Shown here one piece after another: positions 27,604 to 35,917 of a stretch of 64,000 bases of DNA (the stretch's first letter is position 1; each line of letters begins with the position of its first letter). This DNA comes from Streptomyces misionensis (GTDB lineage Bacteria > Actinomycetota > Actinomycetes > Streptomycetales > Streptomycetaceae). The notes beneath the pieces were generated by a model. It saw only the letters and a program-made list of their open reading frames with translations. It searched no databases and had not been told where the DNA came from. The stretch lies in NCBI RefSeq assembly GCF_900104815.1, contig NZ_FNTD01000004.1, forward strand, positions 6,323,001 through 6,387,000. The letters run 5' to 3'. Position numbers and translations under genes: made by a program.

Positions 27604-27867
27604 GTGCGATTGAAAGTTGAGTTCACGACCGAACCCTTCGACCTGGAGGAGGCCCCCGCCCACGCCCTGGCGGCGCGGGAGGTCATAGAGACGGCAGGGC
27701 TGGACGCGGTGGACGTCGGCCCGTTCGGCAACACCGCCGAAGGCGCCGCCGAGCGGGTGCTCGCCTCGGTGGACGCGCTGCTGCGTAAGAGCCTGGAGGC
27801 CGGAGCCACCCGGATCTCGCTCCAGGTCAACGTGCTGGCCGACGACGGCGGGGAGGGTGATGGATGA
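27604..27867 (+). CDS. Thiamine-binding (MTH1187/YqgV-type) protein
   Basis: Product of 87 aa. COG0011-like: MRLKVEFTTEPFD, then VGPFGNTAEG and AGATRISLQV, matching the ferredoxin-like fold of the thiamine-binding family. There is no ribosome site. A TACCTT -10 (27592-27597) would start transcription on GTG 27604, so a leaderless message is likely; GTG 27598 is an alternative. The stop overlaps the next start (ATGA). It is divergent from hyi. No thiamine transporter is nearby, so its role is unclear; Gcl needs ThDP, which may or may not be a link. Confidence 0.72.
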   Translation: MRLKVEFTTEPFDLEEAPAHALAAREVIETAGLDAVDVGPFGNTAEGAAERVLASVDALLRKSLEAGATRISLQVNVLADDGGEGDG

Positions 27868-28226
27868 CCGGGGACGAGTCGTTCATCGCGGCCGTGAAAC
27901 CGCTGGTCGACGCCATGGGCGGGGTCATGGTCCCGCCCGACGAGGCCGGCCCGGAGGACGTCGTGCTGGCCTGGGAGGGCGTCGACGCCGTCGCCGTACG
28001 CCTGCCCCAGCTCGCCGACTCCCTCGACCACATCCTCGCCGCGATGGAGCGCAAGGAGGGCCGGCCGCTGTCCGAACTGGACCGCAAGGCCAAACAGGAG
28101 GTCGTGCGGATACTGGAGGCGCGGGGCGCCTTCTCCGTGCGCCACGGCGTGGAGATCGTGGCGGGGGCGCTGGGCGTCAGCCGCTTCACCGTCTACAACT
28201 ACCTCAACCGGGAGAAGGGCGCCTGA
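27864..28226 (+). CDS. Short helix-turn-helix protein, DauR/YheO C-terminal type
   Basis: Product of 120 aa, start ATG 27864 overlapping the previous stop. Residues about 70-118 match the HTH_22 domain of DauR/YheO regulators (SELDRKAKQEVVRILEARGA, then ALGVSRFTVYNYLN). The N-terminal 65 residues are too short to be the PAS-like sensor domain of full-length DauR (about 240 aa). So it is a half-size relative rather than an evident truncation, since its start and coupling are intact. It lies 127 bp before uraD and could regulate the uric acid genes. Confidence 0.7.
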   Translation: MTGDESFIAAVKPLVDAMGGVMVPPDEAGPEDVVLAWEGVDAVAVRLPQLADSLDHILAAMERKEGRPLSELDRKAKQEVVRILEARGAFSVRHGVEIVAGALGVSRFTVYNYLNREKGA

Positions 28227-28264
28227 GGACCCCGGGGGCCCACCCGGCTTGTTACGCGGATTTT

Positions 28265-28305
28265 TCAACAAAGTGTTGACGCGGAGTTTTCGGGAGCGTT
28301 AGCTA
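28265..28305 (+). promoter_or_regulatory. uraD-uraH-uricase promoter
   Basis: TTGACG (28276-28281) and TTAGCT (28299-28304) are 17 bp apart, giving a start near 28311. The palindrome TCAACAAAGTGTTGA (28265-28279) overlaps the -35, centred near -40. The same layout occurs at the catalase promoter. No TTCC/GGAA repeat is visible here. Confidence 0.7.
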
Positions 28306-28353
28306 TCGGCAGCCCGTTCAGCACGAAGGCCGAAACTGGCCACGGAGGCTCCC

Positions 28354-28866
28354 GTGACGTCGACTTTCACGCCCCCGGGTCTGGCCCGGTTCAACGATCT
28401 GGAGGAGCGGGCGGCCTCCGCCGTCCTCCACGAGGCGTGCGCCGCCGGCGCATGGGTGCGGCGGCTGACCGCCGCCCGCCCCTACGCCACCGCCGACGAG
28501 CTCTACGCCGAAAGTGACGCCGCCACGGCCGAGCTGACCGCCGCCGACCTCGACGAGGCGATGGCCGGGCACCCGCCGATCGGGCGGCCCCGGCCGGGCG
28601 ATCCGGCCTCCGCCCGCGAACAGCGCGGCATGGCCGGCGCCTCGGACCGGCTCAAGGCCGAGATGCTCGAACTCAACCTGGCCTACCAGGAGAAGTTCGG
28701 CCATGTCTTCCTCATCTGCGCCACCGGCCGCACCGGCGAGCAGATGCGGGACGCGGTCAGGGAGCGGATCGGTAACACACCCGAGCGGGAGCGGGAGATC
28801 GTCCGCACCGAGCTGGGGAAGATCAACCGCATCCGACTGGCCCGACTCGTCGAAGAGGACGCCTGA
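28354..28866 (+). CDS. uraD: OHCU decarboxylase
   Basis: Product of 170 aa; GTG 28354 with GGAGG upstream. The catalytic His73 lies in AGHPPIG, followed by the family GASDRLKAEMLELN and the substrate loop EKFGHVFLICATGRTGEQM. It decarboxylates 2-oxo-4-hydroxy-4-carboxy-5-ureidoimidazoline to (S)-allantoin, the third step from urate. First gene of a three-gene operon; uraH starts 3 bp after its stop. Confidence 0.96.
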   Translation: MTSTFTPPGLARFNDLEERAASAVLHEACAAGAWVRRLTAARPYATADELYAESDAATAELTAADLDEAMAGHPPIGRPRPGDPASAREQRGMAGASDRLKAEMLELNLAYQEKFGHVFLICATGRTGEQMRDAVRERIGNTPEREREIVRTELGKINRIRLARLVEEDA

Positions 28867-28869
28867 CCC

Positions 28870-29277
28870 ATGAGCACCAGCACCACCGCCTCCGTGTCCA
28901 CGCACATCCTGGACACCTCGATCGGCCGTCCCGCGGCCGGCGTCGCCGTCCACCTCAGCGCCCGCTCCGGGCGCGCGGCGGACTGGCGGGCGCTCGGCGG
29001 CTCCGCGACCGATGCCGACGGCCGGTGCAAGGACCTGCCGGCCCTGCCGGAGGGGACCACTCACGTACGGCTCGACTTCGCCGTCGAGCCGTACTTCGAA
29101 GAGCAAGCCGCGAACCAGCAAGCCGATGCGCAGCAGGACGCCCCCGCGACTCGGGACAGCGGACCGGCCGTGTTCTTCCCGGAAGTGGCGATCACCTTCG
29201 CCGTCGTACCGGGCGAGCACTACCACGTACCGCTGCTGCTCAACCCGTTCGGCTACTCCGTTTACCGAGGGAGCTAG
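28870..29277 (+). CDS. uraH: 5-hydroxyisourate hydrolase (transthyretin-like)
   Basis: Product of 135 aa, slightly long for HIU hydrolase (110-120). Active-site His12 in STHILD and the family-defining C-terminal YRGS are present, with EHYHVPLLLNPFGYSVY. An insertion of about 22 residues rich in Gln/Ala/Asp (about 77-99) lengthens one loop. It hydrolyses 5-hydroxyisourate to OHCU, between uricase and UraD. It sits between uraD and uricase in one operon. Confidence 0.95.
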   Translation: MSTSTTASVSTHILDTSIGRPAAGVAVHLSARSGRAADWRALGGSATDADGRCKDLPALPEGTTHVRLDFAVEPYFEEQAANQQADAQQDAPATRDSGPAVFFPEVAITFAVVPGEHYHVPLLLNPFGYSVYRGS

Positions 29278-29281
29278 CTAC

Positions 29282-30229
29282 ATGACCGTCAATTCCCGCC
29301 CTGCCGGCCCTGTGATGCTGGGACAGAACCAGTACGGCAAGGCCGAGAACCGAGTCGTCAAGATCACGCGGGACGGCGCCACCCACCACATCAAGGACCT
29401 CAACGTCTCGGTGTCGCTGAGCGGCGACATGGAGGAGGTCCACTACTCCGGCTCCAACGCCAATGTGCTGCCGACCGACACCACCAAGAACACGGTGTTC
29501 GCGTTCGCCAAGGAGTACGGCATCGAGTCCGCCGAGCAGTTCGGCATCCACCTCGCCCGCCACTTCGTCACCTCGCAGGAGCCGATCCACCGCGCCCGGA
29601 TCCGGATCGAGGAGTACGCCTGGGAGCGGATCGAGACCTCCGACGCCAACTCCAGGTTCATCGGCGCCGACGAGGTCAAGCACTCCTTCGTCCGCAAGGG
29701 CCAGGAGACCCGGCTGACGCAGATCACCTACGACGGCTCGACCTGGGAGGTCATCTCCGGCCTCAAGGACCTGACCGTCATGAACTCCACCAACTCGGAG
29801 TTCTGGGGCTACGTCAAGGACAAGTACACCACCCTCCAGGAGGCCCACGACCGCATCCTGGCCACCTCGGTCGCCGGCCGCTGGCGGTTCAACTGGATCG
29901 ACGACGAGCAGAAGATGCCCAACTGGGAGAAGTCCTACGAGCAGGTCAAGAAGCACATGCTGCACGCCTTCGCCGAGACCTACTCCCTCTCCCTCCAGCA
30001 GACGATGTTCCAGATGGGCTCGCGCATCATCAACAACCGCAGCGAGATCGACGAGGTCCGCTTCTCGCTGCCCAACAAGCACCACTTCCTGGTCGACCTG
30101 CAGCCGTTCGGCCTGAAGAACGACAACGAGGTCTACTTCGCCGCCGACCGGCCCTACGGGCTGATCGAGGCGACCATCCTCCGGGACGGCTGCGAGCCGA
30201 GGATCCCGGTGGACCTCACCAACCTCTGA
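29282..30229 (+). CDS. pucL: Urate oxidase (uricase)
   Basis: Product of 315 aa, cofactor-free uricase of two T-fold repeats. Start ATG 29282 with GAGGGAG upstream, four bp after uraH. The Lys/Thr pair is likely Lys20 (QYGKAENRV) and Thr in the LPTDTTKNTVFAFAKEY segment (about 61-66). The family signature HIARHF-like IHLARHFVTSQ and the C-terminal LPNKHHFLVDL are present. It converts urate, O2 and water to 5-hydroxyisourate and H2O2. The H2O2 explains the co-regulated catalase nearby. Confidence 0.97.
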   Translation: MTVNSRPAGPVMLGQNQYGKAENRVVKITRDGATHHIKDLNVSVSLSGDMEEVHYSGSNANVLPTDTTKNTVFAFAKEYGIESAEQFGIHLARHFVTSQEPIHRARIRIEEYAWERIETSDANSRFIGADEVKHSFVRKGQETRLTQITYDGSTWEVISGLKDLTVMNSTNSEFWGYVKDKYTTLQEAHDRILATSVAGRWRFNWIDDEQKMPNWEKSYEQVKKHMLHAFAETYSLSLQQTMFQMGSRIINNRSEIDEVRFSLPNKHHFLVDLQPFGLKNDNEVYFAADRPYGLIEATILRDGCEPRIPVDLTNL

Positions 30230-30248
30230 TCCACCTCCTTTTCGGCAC

Positions 30249-30287
30249 CCGCGGCCGGGGTACCACCCCACCGGGCTCCGGCCGCGG
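30249..30287 (+). terminator. Hairpin after uricase
   Basis: A 10-bp stem (CCGCGGCCGG at 30249-30258, complement at 30278-30287) with a 19-base loop, 20 bp after the uricase stop. It may reduce read-through into the deaminase gene. Confidence 0.5.
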
Positions 30288-30354
30288 CACTCAAATCTCC
30301 CAGGGTCCTGCCGTGCCCTCCCCACAGAAGTCCGCTGAGCGAAAAGGACGAAAC

Positions 30355-31734
30355 ATGGCAGCAGCCCAGCGCACCGTCATCGAGAACTGTTCGATCGCGA
30401 CCGTCGACGCCGACGACACCGAGTACGCCTCCGGGTACCTGGTCCTCGCCGGCAACCGCATCGAGGCGCTCGGCGCGGGCACGGCACCCGAGGGCCTGGA
30501 GAACGTCGTCCGCCGGATCGACGCCACCGGGCACCTCGCCACCCCCGGCCTGGTCAACACCCACCACCACTTCTACCAGTGGATCACCCGGGGCCTGGCC
30601 ACCGACCACAACCTGTTCGACTGGCTCGTCGCGCTCTACCCCGTCTGGGCGCGCATCGACGAGCCGATGGCCTACGCGGCGGCCCAGGGCTCGCTAGCGA
30701 TGATGGCCCGCGGCGGCGTCACCACCGCCATGGACCACCACTACGTCTACCCCAGGGGCGCCGGCGACCTGTCGGGCGCGATCATCCGCGCCGCCCGGGA
30801 GACGGGCGTCCGCTTCACCCTCGCCCGCGGCTCCATGGACCGCGGCGAGAAGGACGGCGGCCTGCCCCCGGACTTCGCCGTCGAGACCCTGGAGGACGCG
30901 CTCGCCGCGACCGAGGCCACCGTGCGCGAGCACCACGACGCGTCCCCCGACGCCATGACCCAGGTCGCCGTCGCACCCTGCTCCCCCTTCTCCGTCTCCA
31001 CCGAACTCATGCGTGAGGCGGCCGAGTCGGCGCGCCGGCTCGGCGTACGGCTGCACACCCACGGCTCGGAGACCGTGGAGGAGGAGAAGTTCTGCCACGA
31101 GCTGTTCGGCATGGGCCCCACCGACTACTTCGAGTCCACCGGCTGGCTCGGCGAGGACGTGTGGATGGCGCACTGCGTCCACATGAACGACTCCGACATC
31201 GCCGCCTTCGCCCGCACGAAGACCGGTGTCGCCCACTGCCCCTCGTCCAACGCCCGGCTGGCCGCGGGCATCGCGCGGGTCCCCGACATGCTCGCCGCCG
31301 GCGTCCCGGTCGGCCTCGGCGTCGACGGCACCGCCTCCAACGAGTCCGGCGAGCTGCACACCGAGCTGCGCAACGCCCTGCTCATCAACCGGCTCGGCGC
31401 GCACAAGGAGGCCGCGCTGACCGCCCGGCAGGCCCTGCGGCTCGGCACCCACGGCGGCGCCCGGGTGCTCGGCCGCGCCGCCGAGACCGGCTCGCTGGAG
31501 GCCGGGAAGCTGGCCGACCTGGTGCTGTGGCGGATGGACACCCTCGCCCACTCCTCCATCGCCGACCCGGTGACCGCGCTGGTCTTCGGCGCGGCCGCCC
31601 CGGTCACCGCCTCCTTCGTGAACGGCCGGCAGATCGTCGAGGACGGACGGCTGCTGACGGTCGACGAGGACGCCATCGCCCACACCACCCGTGACCAGGC
31701 GCGCCGGCTGGCGCGGATCGCCGCCCAGCGCTGA
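30355..31734 (+). CDS. 8-oxoguanine deaminase (amidohydrolase)
   Basis: Product of 459 aa; ATG 30355 with AAAAGGAC upstream. Metal site HxH in NTHHHFYQWITRG (His70 and His72), HTHGSE (about 240), AHCVHM (about 280) and GVDGTASNESGE for the catalytic Asp. The HHHFYQW context and length match 8-oxoguanine/atzB-type deaminases rather than guanine deaminase. It releases ammonia from 8-oxoguanine to give urate, feeding uricase directly without xanthine dehydrogenase. It follows uricase by 125 bp, with a hairpin between. Confidence 0.9.
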   Translation: MAAAQRTVIENCSIATVDADDTEYASGYLVLAGNRIEALGAGTAPEGLENVVRRIDATGHLATPGLVNTHHHFYQWITRGLATDHNLFDWLVALYPVWARIDEPMAYAAAQGSLAMMARGGVTTAMDHHYVYPRGAGDLSGAIIRAARETGVRFTLARGSMDRGEKDGGLPPDFAVETLEDALAATEATVREHHDASPDAMTQVAVAPCSPFSVSTELMREAAESARRLGVRLHTHGSETVEEEKFCHELFGMGPTDYFESTGWLGEDVWMAHCVHMNDSDIAAFARTKTGVAHCPSSNARLAAGIARVPDMLAAGVPVGLGVDGTASNESGELHTELRNALLINRLGAHKEAALTARQALRLGTHGGARVLGRAAETGSLEAGKLADLVLWRMDTLAHSSIADPVTALVFGAAAPVTASFVNGRQIVEDGRLLTVDEDAIAHTTRDQARRLARIAAQR

Positions 31735-31744
31735 CCCCCCGACT

Positions 31745-31839
31745 CCGGCCGGGAGGGACGGCTCCCGGCCGGCAGCCGTGGACCCGAGCGGGGTCCATGG
31801 CGGCCGGCTCCGGGGCGCGCGTGGAAGCGCGCGCCCCGG
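31745..31839 (+). terminator. Two tandem hairpins after the deaminase gene
   Basis: First stem 11 bp (CCGGCCGGGAG at 31745-31755, complement at 31762-31772, 6-base loop). Second stem 11 bp (CCGGGGCGCGC at 31810-31820, complement at 31829-31839, 8-base loop). Together they should end the deaminase transcript before the permease gene. Confidence 0.7.
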
Positions 31840-31952
31840 AACGGTCTCCGTTCGCGACCCGCCTGGGTCCTACCGGTCCCGCACGACCGCGCACCACCTC
31901 CCTGAAACCCACGTCCACAGCCGACGTGTCTTAACCGACCGGAGGAGCCGCC

Positions 31953-33344
31953 GTGTCCGCCCCAACCGTCGACGTGCCAGCAGTCCACCCGGTGGACGAG
32001 AAACTCCCCGCCCTGAAGATGGCGACCAGCGGCCTCCAGCACGTGGCCGCCATGTACGCGGGGGTCGTCGCCCCGCCCCTGATCGTCGGCGCCGCCGCGG
32101 GCCTGTCCGGCACCGACCTCACCTTCCTCACCGGCGCCTGTCTGTTCACGGCCGGCCTCGCCACCTTCCTCCAGACCCTCGGCTTCTGGAAGATCGGCGC
32201 CCGGCTGCCCTTCGTCAACGGCGTCACCTTCGCCGGCGTCGCCCCCATGACGGCGATCATCGCCTCCGCCAAGGACAAGTCCGACGCCCTGCCGATGATC
32301 TTCGGGGCGGTCATGGTCGCCGGTGTCCTCGGCTTCCTCGCCGCCCCGGTGTTCTGCAAGGCCGTGCGCTTCTTCCCACCGGTCGTCACCGGCTCGGTCA
32401 TCACCCTCATCGGTGTCTCGCTGCTGCCGGTCGCCTTCGGCTGGGCCCAGGGCCCCGACGCGTCGGCCCACGACTACGGCTCGGCGACGAACCTCACCCT
32501 GGCCGGCCTCACCCTGCTGATCGTCCTGCTGCTGCGCCGCTTCACCCGCGGCTTCGTCAAGCAGATCGCGGTGCTGCTGGGGCTGCTCACCGGCACCCTG
32601 ATCGCGATCCCGTTCGGCGTCACCGACTTCTCCCCGGTCGCCAAGGCCGCCGTGGTCGGCTTCCCGACGCCCTTCCACTTCGGCGCCCCGCAGTTCCACA
32701 TCGCCGCGATCCTGTCGATGTGCGTGGTGATGGTGGTCTCGATGACCGAGTCCACCGCCGACATGCTGGCCCTCGGCGAGATCGTCGAACGGCCCTCCGA
32801 CGAGCGGACCATCGCGGCCGGGCTGCGCGCCGACACCCTGGGCTCCGCCCTCAGCCCCGTGTTCAACGGCTTCATGTGCAGCGCCTTCGCGCAGAACATC
32901 GGCCTGGTGGCCATGACCCGGATCCGCAGCCGCTTCGTGGTGGCGGCCGGCGGCGGCTTCCTGGTCCTGATGGGCCTGTGCCCGGCGGCCGCCTCGCTGA
33001 TCGCCGTCGTGCCGCGCCCGGTCCTCGGCGGCGCCGGCGTCGTCCTCTTCGGCTCGGTCGCCGCGAGCGGCATCCAGACCCTGGTCCGGGCCGGCCTGGA
33101 CAAGGACAACAACGTGCTGATCGTCGCCGTCTCCCTCGCCGTCGGCATCATCCCGATCACGACGCCCGGTTTCTACCACGCCTTCCCGGACACCGTGCGG
33201 ATCGTCCTCGACTCGGGCATCTCCACGGGCTGCGTCGCGGCCGTCGTGCTCAACCTGGTCTTCAACCACCTGGGCCGGGGACGGGACGCGCAGGACGTCA
33301 CGCATCCGATGGAGGCGGGGGAGGAGCTGGCGTCGGCGCACTGA
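31953..33344 (+). CDS. NCS2 family purine (urate/xanthine) permease
   Basis: Product of 463 aa; GTG 31953 with GGAGGAG upstream. About 12-14 hydrophobic segments. The NCS2/NAT signature is clear: QNIGLVAMTRIRSR (QNxGxxxxT[RKG]) near 310, preceded by SALSPVFNGFM, and QH in LQHVAAMYAG in TM1. Proton-linked uptake of xanthine or urate is the family role; the neighbours favour urate or xanthine. It has its own leader (218 bp) after the deaminase terminators. Confidence 0.93.
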   Translation: MSAPTVDVPAVHPVDEKLPALKMATSGLQHVAAMYAGVVAPPLIVGAAAGLSGTDLTFLTGACLFTAGLATFLQTLGFWKIGARLPFVNGVTFAGVAPMTAIIASAKDKSDALPMIFGAVMVAGVLGFLAAPVFCKAVRFFPPVVTGSVITLIGVSLLPVAFGWAQGPDASAHDYGSATNLTLAGLTLLIVLLLRRFTRGFVKQIAVLLGLLTGTLIAIPFGVTDFSPVAKAAVVGFPTPFHFGAPQFHIAAILSMCVVMVVSMTESTADMLALGEIVERPSDERTIAAGLRADTLGSALSPVFNGFMCSAFAQNIGLVAMTRIRSRFVVAAGGGFLVLMGLCPAAASLIAVVPRPVLGGAGVVLFGSVAASGIQTLVRAGLDKDNNVLIVAVSLAVGIIPITTPGFYHAFPDTVRIVLDSGISTGCVAAVVLNLVFNHLGRGRDAQDVTHPMEAGEELASAH

Positions 33345-33355
33345 GGGGGTGTCAC

Positions 33356-33392
33356 CGGCACGGGGTGCGGCGGGGCGCCGTGCCCCGTGCCG
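33356..33392. terminator. Permease terminator
   Basis: A 10-bp stem (CGGCACGGGG at 33356-33365, complement at 33383-33392) with a G+C-rich loop, between the converging permease and thioesterase genes. Confidence 0.65.
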
Positions 33393-33405
33393 CGTGCCCC
33401 CCCGC

Positions 33406-33828
33406 TCACAGGCCGAACAGCGAAGGGTCCGTGGCCAGTTCCTCGAAGACCTTGGCGGGGTCGGCGATCAGCCTGCGCTCCTTGAGGTCCAACAGGCCCC
33501 CAACGCCGGTGAGTTCGGCGCACAGGGTGCCGTCCGGCTTGCGCATCTCCTGGCGGATGGTGAAGGTCTTGCCGGTGGACCAGTGGAACGCGCAGGTCAC
33601 CTCGACCTCGTCGCCGGCGAGGAGCTCGCGCAGATAGCGGATCGTCGTTTCCAGGACCACGGGTCCCACCCCGGTGCCCACCAGACCGGTCTGCGACACC
33701 CCGGCGGCCTGGAGCAGCGACCAGCGGGCGTGCTCCGCGTAGTTGAGGTACACGGCCTGGTTGAGGTGGCCCTGCACATCGGTCTCGTAACCGCGGACGG
33801 TGACGCGGACGGAAAACGGTTCGCTCAC
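33406..33828 (-). CDS. Hotdog-fold acyl-CoA thioesterase
   Basis: Product of 140 aa; GTG 33828 with GAGGGG upstream. 4-hydroxybenzoyl-CoA thioesterase (YbgC-like) family: RGYETDVQGHLNQAVYLNYAEHARW with the catalytic Asp in the D-x2-G-H-x-N motif (about 17-24). It hydrolyses acyl-CoA thioesters in the cytosol; specificity cannot be read. No link to the purine genes is apparent. Confidence 0.9.
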   Translation of the reverse strand: MSEPFSVRVTVRGYETDVQGHLNQAVYLNYAEHARWSLLQAAGVSQTGLVGTGVGPVVLETTIRYLRELLAGDEVEVTCAFHWSTGKTFTIRQEMRKPDGTLCAELTGVGGLLDLKERRLIADPAKVFEELATDPSLFGL

Positions 33829-33905
33829 GGCATTCCCCTCTTGCTCCGGCACGGCGCACTGCCCCGGGACAGCGCACCGGTGATCTTCGCACGCGGGGCG
33901 GCGGC

Positions 33906-34535
33906 TCACACCCGGCGGGGCGAGGCCAGCAGATAACGCCTGCGGGTGCGCGGCTCGGTGTACTCGCCCGGCTGCCAGCCCGCCCGCTCCAGCGTTTCCG
34001 CGCACGCCGCGAGGGCCGCCGCGTCCGGCGCGTACACGGCGACCGCGTCGGGCTGCGGGGTGGCCCGGACCCGGTACCCGTCCGTGTCCGTCGTCGCCGG
34101 CCGGTGCCCGGCCGCCTCCAGGGCGAGGGCCGCGGCCCGCACCAGATGGCCGCGCTCCCAGCCGCACGGCCGGTCCACCGCCCCGTCGGGATTGGTCATC
34201 CGGCGCAGTTCCAGCAGCCCCTGCCAGGCTCCGCGCACCTCGCGCAGCCGGGCGGCCGCGGAGGGCGGGACCGGCTCGTGCGCCCCGCCGGCGCGCGCGG
34301 CGAACACCTCGTTCGCGGGGGCCGGGTCCTGCCGTGCGGGCGCCTCGGGCTGCGCCTCCCGTATCCGCTGCCCGGCCGGGGTGAGGAAGTGGTCGTGCGG
34401 CGGGCGCGGGTGGCGGAAGGCGAGCCCCTGCCGCACCAGCGCGGTGAGCTGGGCGTCCGTGCCGCGCAGCCGTCCGGTGACCGGGTCGGCGGCGTCGATC
34501 AGCCGGCGCTGGGCGGCGGTCGGCGGTCGGCTCAC
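33906..34535 (-). CDS. Hypothetical protein
   Basis: Product of 209 aa; GTG 34535 with AAGGAG eight bases upstream. The N-terminus (residues 5-60) looks like a winged-helix (RRLIDAADPVTGRL, TALVRQGLAFRH, HDHFLTPAGQRIRE). A basic linker precedes a C-terminal alpha/beta part (about 125-205). I do not recognise the family. Possibly a DNA-binding protein. It is 85 bp before the phosphatase gene on the same strand order and 77 bp from the thioesterase start. Confidence 0.6.
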   Translation of the reverse strand: MSRPPTAAQRRLIDAADPVTGRLRGTDAQLTALVRQGLAFRHPRPPHDHFLTPAGQRIREAQPEAPARQDPAPANEVFAARAGGAHEPVPPSAAARLREVRGAWQGLLELRRMTNPDGAVDRPCGWERGHLVRAAALALEAAGHRPATTDTDGYRVRATPQPDAVAVYAPDAAALAACAETLERAGWQPGEYTEPRTRRRYLLASPRRV

Positions 34536-34620
34536 GATGCGCTCCTTCCCGGAACCGCCGGGGTCGTACGGCGGCTTCCTCGAAGCGTACGGCCGGGGTC
34601 CGACAACGAGCCCGGGCCGC

Positions 34621-35217
34621 TCAGCCGGGCAGCAGGTTCCAGCCCGCCACCACCGGCCGGTCGTGCTCGGTGCCGAGGCGGCACAGCGTGCCGGTGGCGA
34701 GTTGGAAGAGCGCGCCGTGCTCGGCCGCCAGACCCAGCCGGCGGGCGGTCAGCACGCGCAGGAAGTGGCCGTGGGCGATCAGTACGACGGCGCCCTCGGT
34801 GCCGGCCAGGGCGTCGTCGACCTTGGCCAGCATCCGGTCGGCGCGCTCTCCGACCTGCCGCGGGCTCTCGCCCGGATGCTCCGGCGGCCCGGGCGCGACC
34901 CCGTCGGTGAACAGGAACCAGCCGGGCCGGGTGCGCTGGATGTCCGCGGTGGTGACGCCCTCGTAGCCGCCGTAGTCCCACTCGCACAGATCGGCGTCCA
35001 CCCGGGCGTCGTGCACGCCGATCAGCTCGGCGGTCTCCCGGGCCCGCCGCAGGGGGCTGACGAACGCCGCGCCGATGCGGTACGAGCGGAGCAGCGGCAC
35101 CAGCCGGCGCGCCTCCTCGCGGCCGTGCTCGGTGAGGGGCACGTCGGTGCGGCCGGTGTGCCGGCCGGACCGCGACCACTCGGTCTCACCGTGCCGGACG
35201 AGAAGGAGGTCACCCAT
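34621..35217 (-). CDS. Histidine phosphatase family protein
   Basis: Product of 198 aa; ATG 35217 with AAGGAGG upstream. Starts directly with the family core LLLVRHGETEWS: His9 is the phosphorylated residue and Arg8 flanks it. The second His is in LIAHGHFLRVL (about 148). A small cytosolic phosphoglycerate-mutase-like phosphatase; the true substrate is unknown. Confidence 0.92.
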   Translation of the reverse strand: MGDLLLVRHGETEWSRSGRHTGRTDVPLTEHGREEARRLVPLLRSYRIGAAFVSPLRRARETAELIGVHDARVDADLCEWDYGGYEGVTTADIQRTRPGWFLFTDGVAPGPPEHPGESPRQVGERADRMLAKVDDALAGTEGAVVLIAHGHFLRVLTARRLGLAAEHGALFQLATGTLCRLGTEHDRPVVAGWNLLPG

Positions 35218-35422
35218 GCGGGCACCGTGCCACAGGGCAGGGCGGCCCGCAGGACGGACTGCGCCAGTCGGCCGTTCTCGGTGCCCGCGCCCGCCCGGCG
35301 GGGAGCCGTGCGCAGGCCTGGGCGGTGGCGTGTCCGGGGCGGTCCATCGCGCACCGCGGTGCCGCCCGGGACGGGCGGTTAATCGCGGGCGCGACGGGGA
35401 CCGGGCCCGTACGGTGGCGCGG

Positions 35423-35917
35423 ATGGTGACGGTACGAACGATGACGGCGGCCGATGTCACGGCCGTGGCGGAGATACGGGTGGCCGGCTGGCGGGCCGCC
35501 TACGCCGGGCTGCTGCCCGCGTCCTTCCTGGACCGGATGTCGGTCGAGGAGGACGCCGGACGGCTGCGGGGGCGCCTGGAGCGGCCCGGCGGAAGCGGGG
35601 CCGACCTGGTCGCCGTCGACGCCCGCGGCACGGTGTCGGGCTGGGCCTGCGTGGGCCCCGCCCACCGGGAGGGAGGCGAGCTGTACGCCCTCTACGTGCG
35701 GCCCTCCCGCATAGGAACCGGCGTCGGCCGCGCCCTGCTCGACGCGGCGCACGCCCATGCGCACGCCCACGGCCTGGACCCGCTCGCGCTGTGGGTCCTG
35801 GACGGGAACACGCGGGCCCGGCGCTTCTACGAGCGCGCCGGGTACACCGCCGACGGCGCGGTGCGCGCCGAGGACTACGACGGGGTGGCCGTGCGGGAGG
35901 TCCGCTACTGCCGGTAG
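35423..35917 (+). CDS. GNAT family N-acetyltransferase
   Basis: Product of 164 aa; start ATG 35423 (GGCGCGG upstream, weak). Complete GNAT fold: VRTMTAADVTAVAEIRVAGW, acetyl-CoA loop RIGTGVGRALL (about 96-106) and ARRFYERAGY near 135. A run of alternating His/Ala (AHAHAHAHG) follows the CoA loop. Acceptor unknown. Its end overlaps the end of the convergent aminotransferase gene by 13 bp. Confidence 0.9.
   Translation: MVTVRTMTAADVTAVAEIRVAGWRAAYAGLLPASFLDRMSVEEDAGRLRGRLERPGGSGADLVAVDARGTVSGWACVGPAHREGGELYALYVRPSRIGTGVGRALLDAAHAHAHAHGLDPLALWVLDGNTRARRFYERAGYTADGAVRAEDYDGVAVREVRYCR

Noticed and set aside
31125..33341. 738-codon antisense frame under the permease gene
   Set aside because: Asp/Gly/Arg-rich antisense shadow of a membrane protein gene.
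35755..35778. Alternating His/Ala codons in the acetyltransferase as a tandem repeat
   Set aside because: Only four units within a helix next to the CoA loop; no sign of variability can be judged from one sequence.
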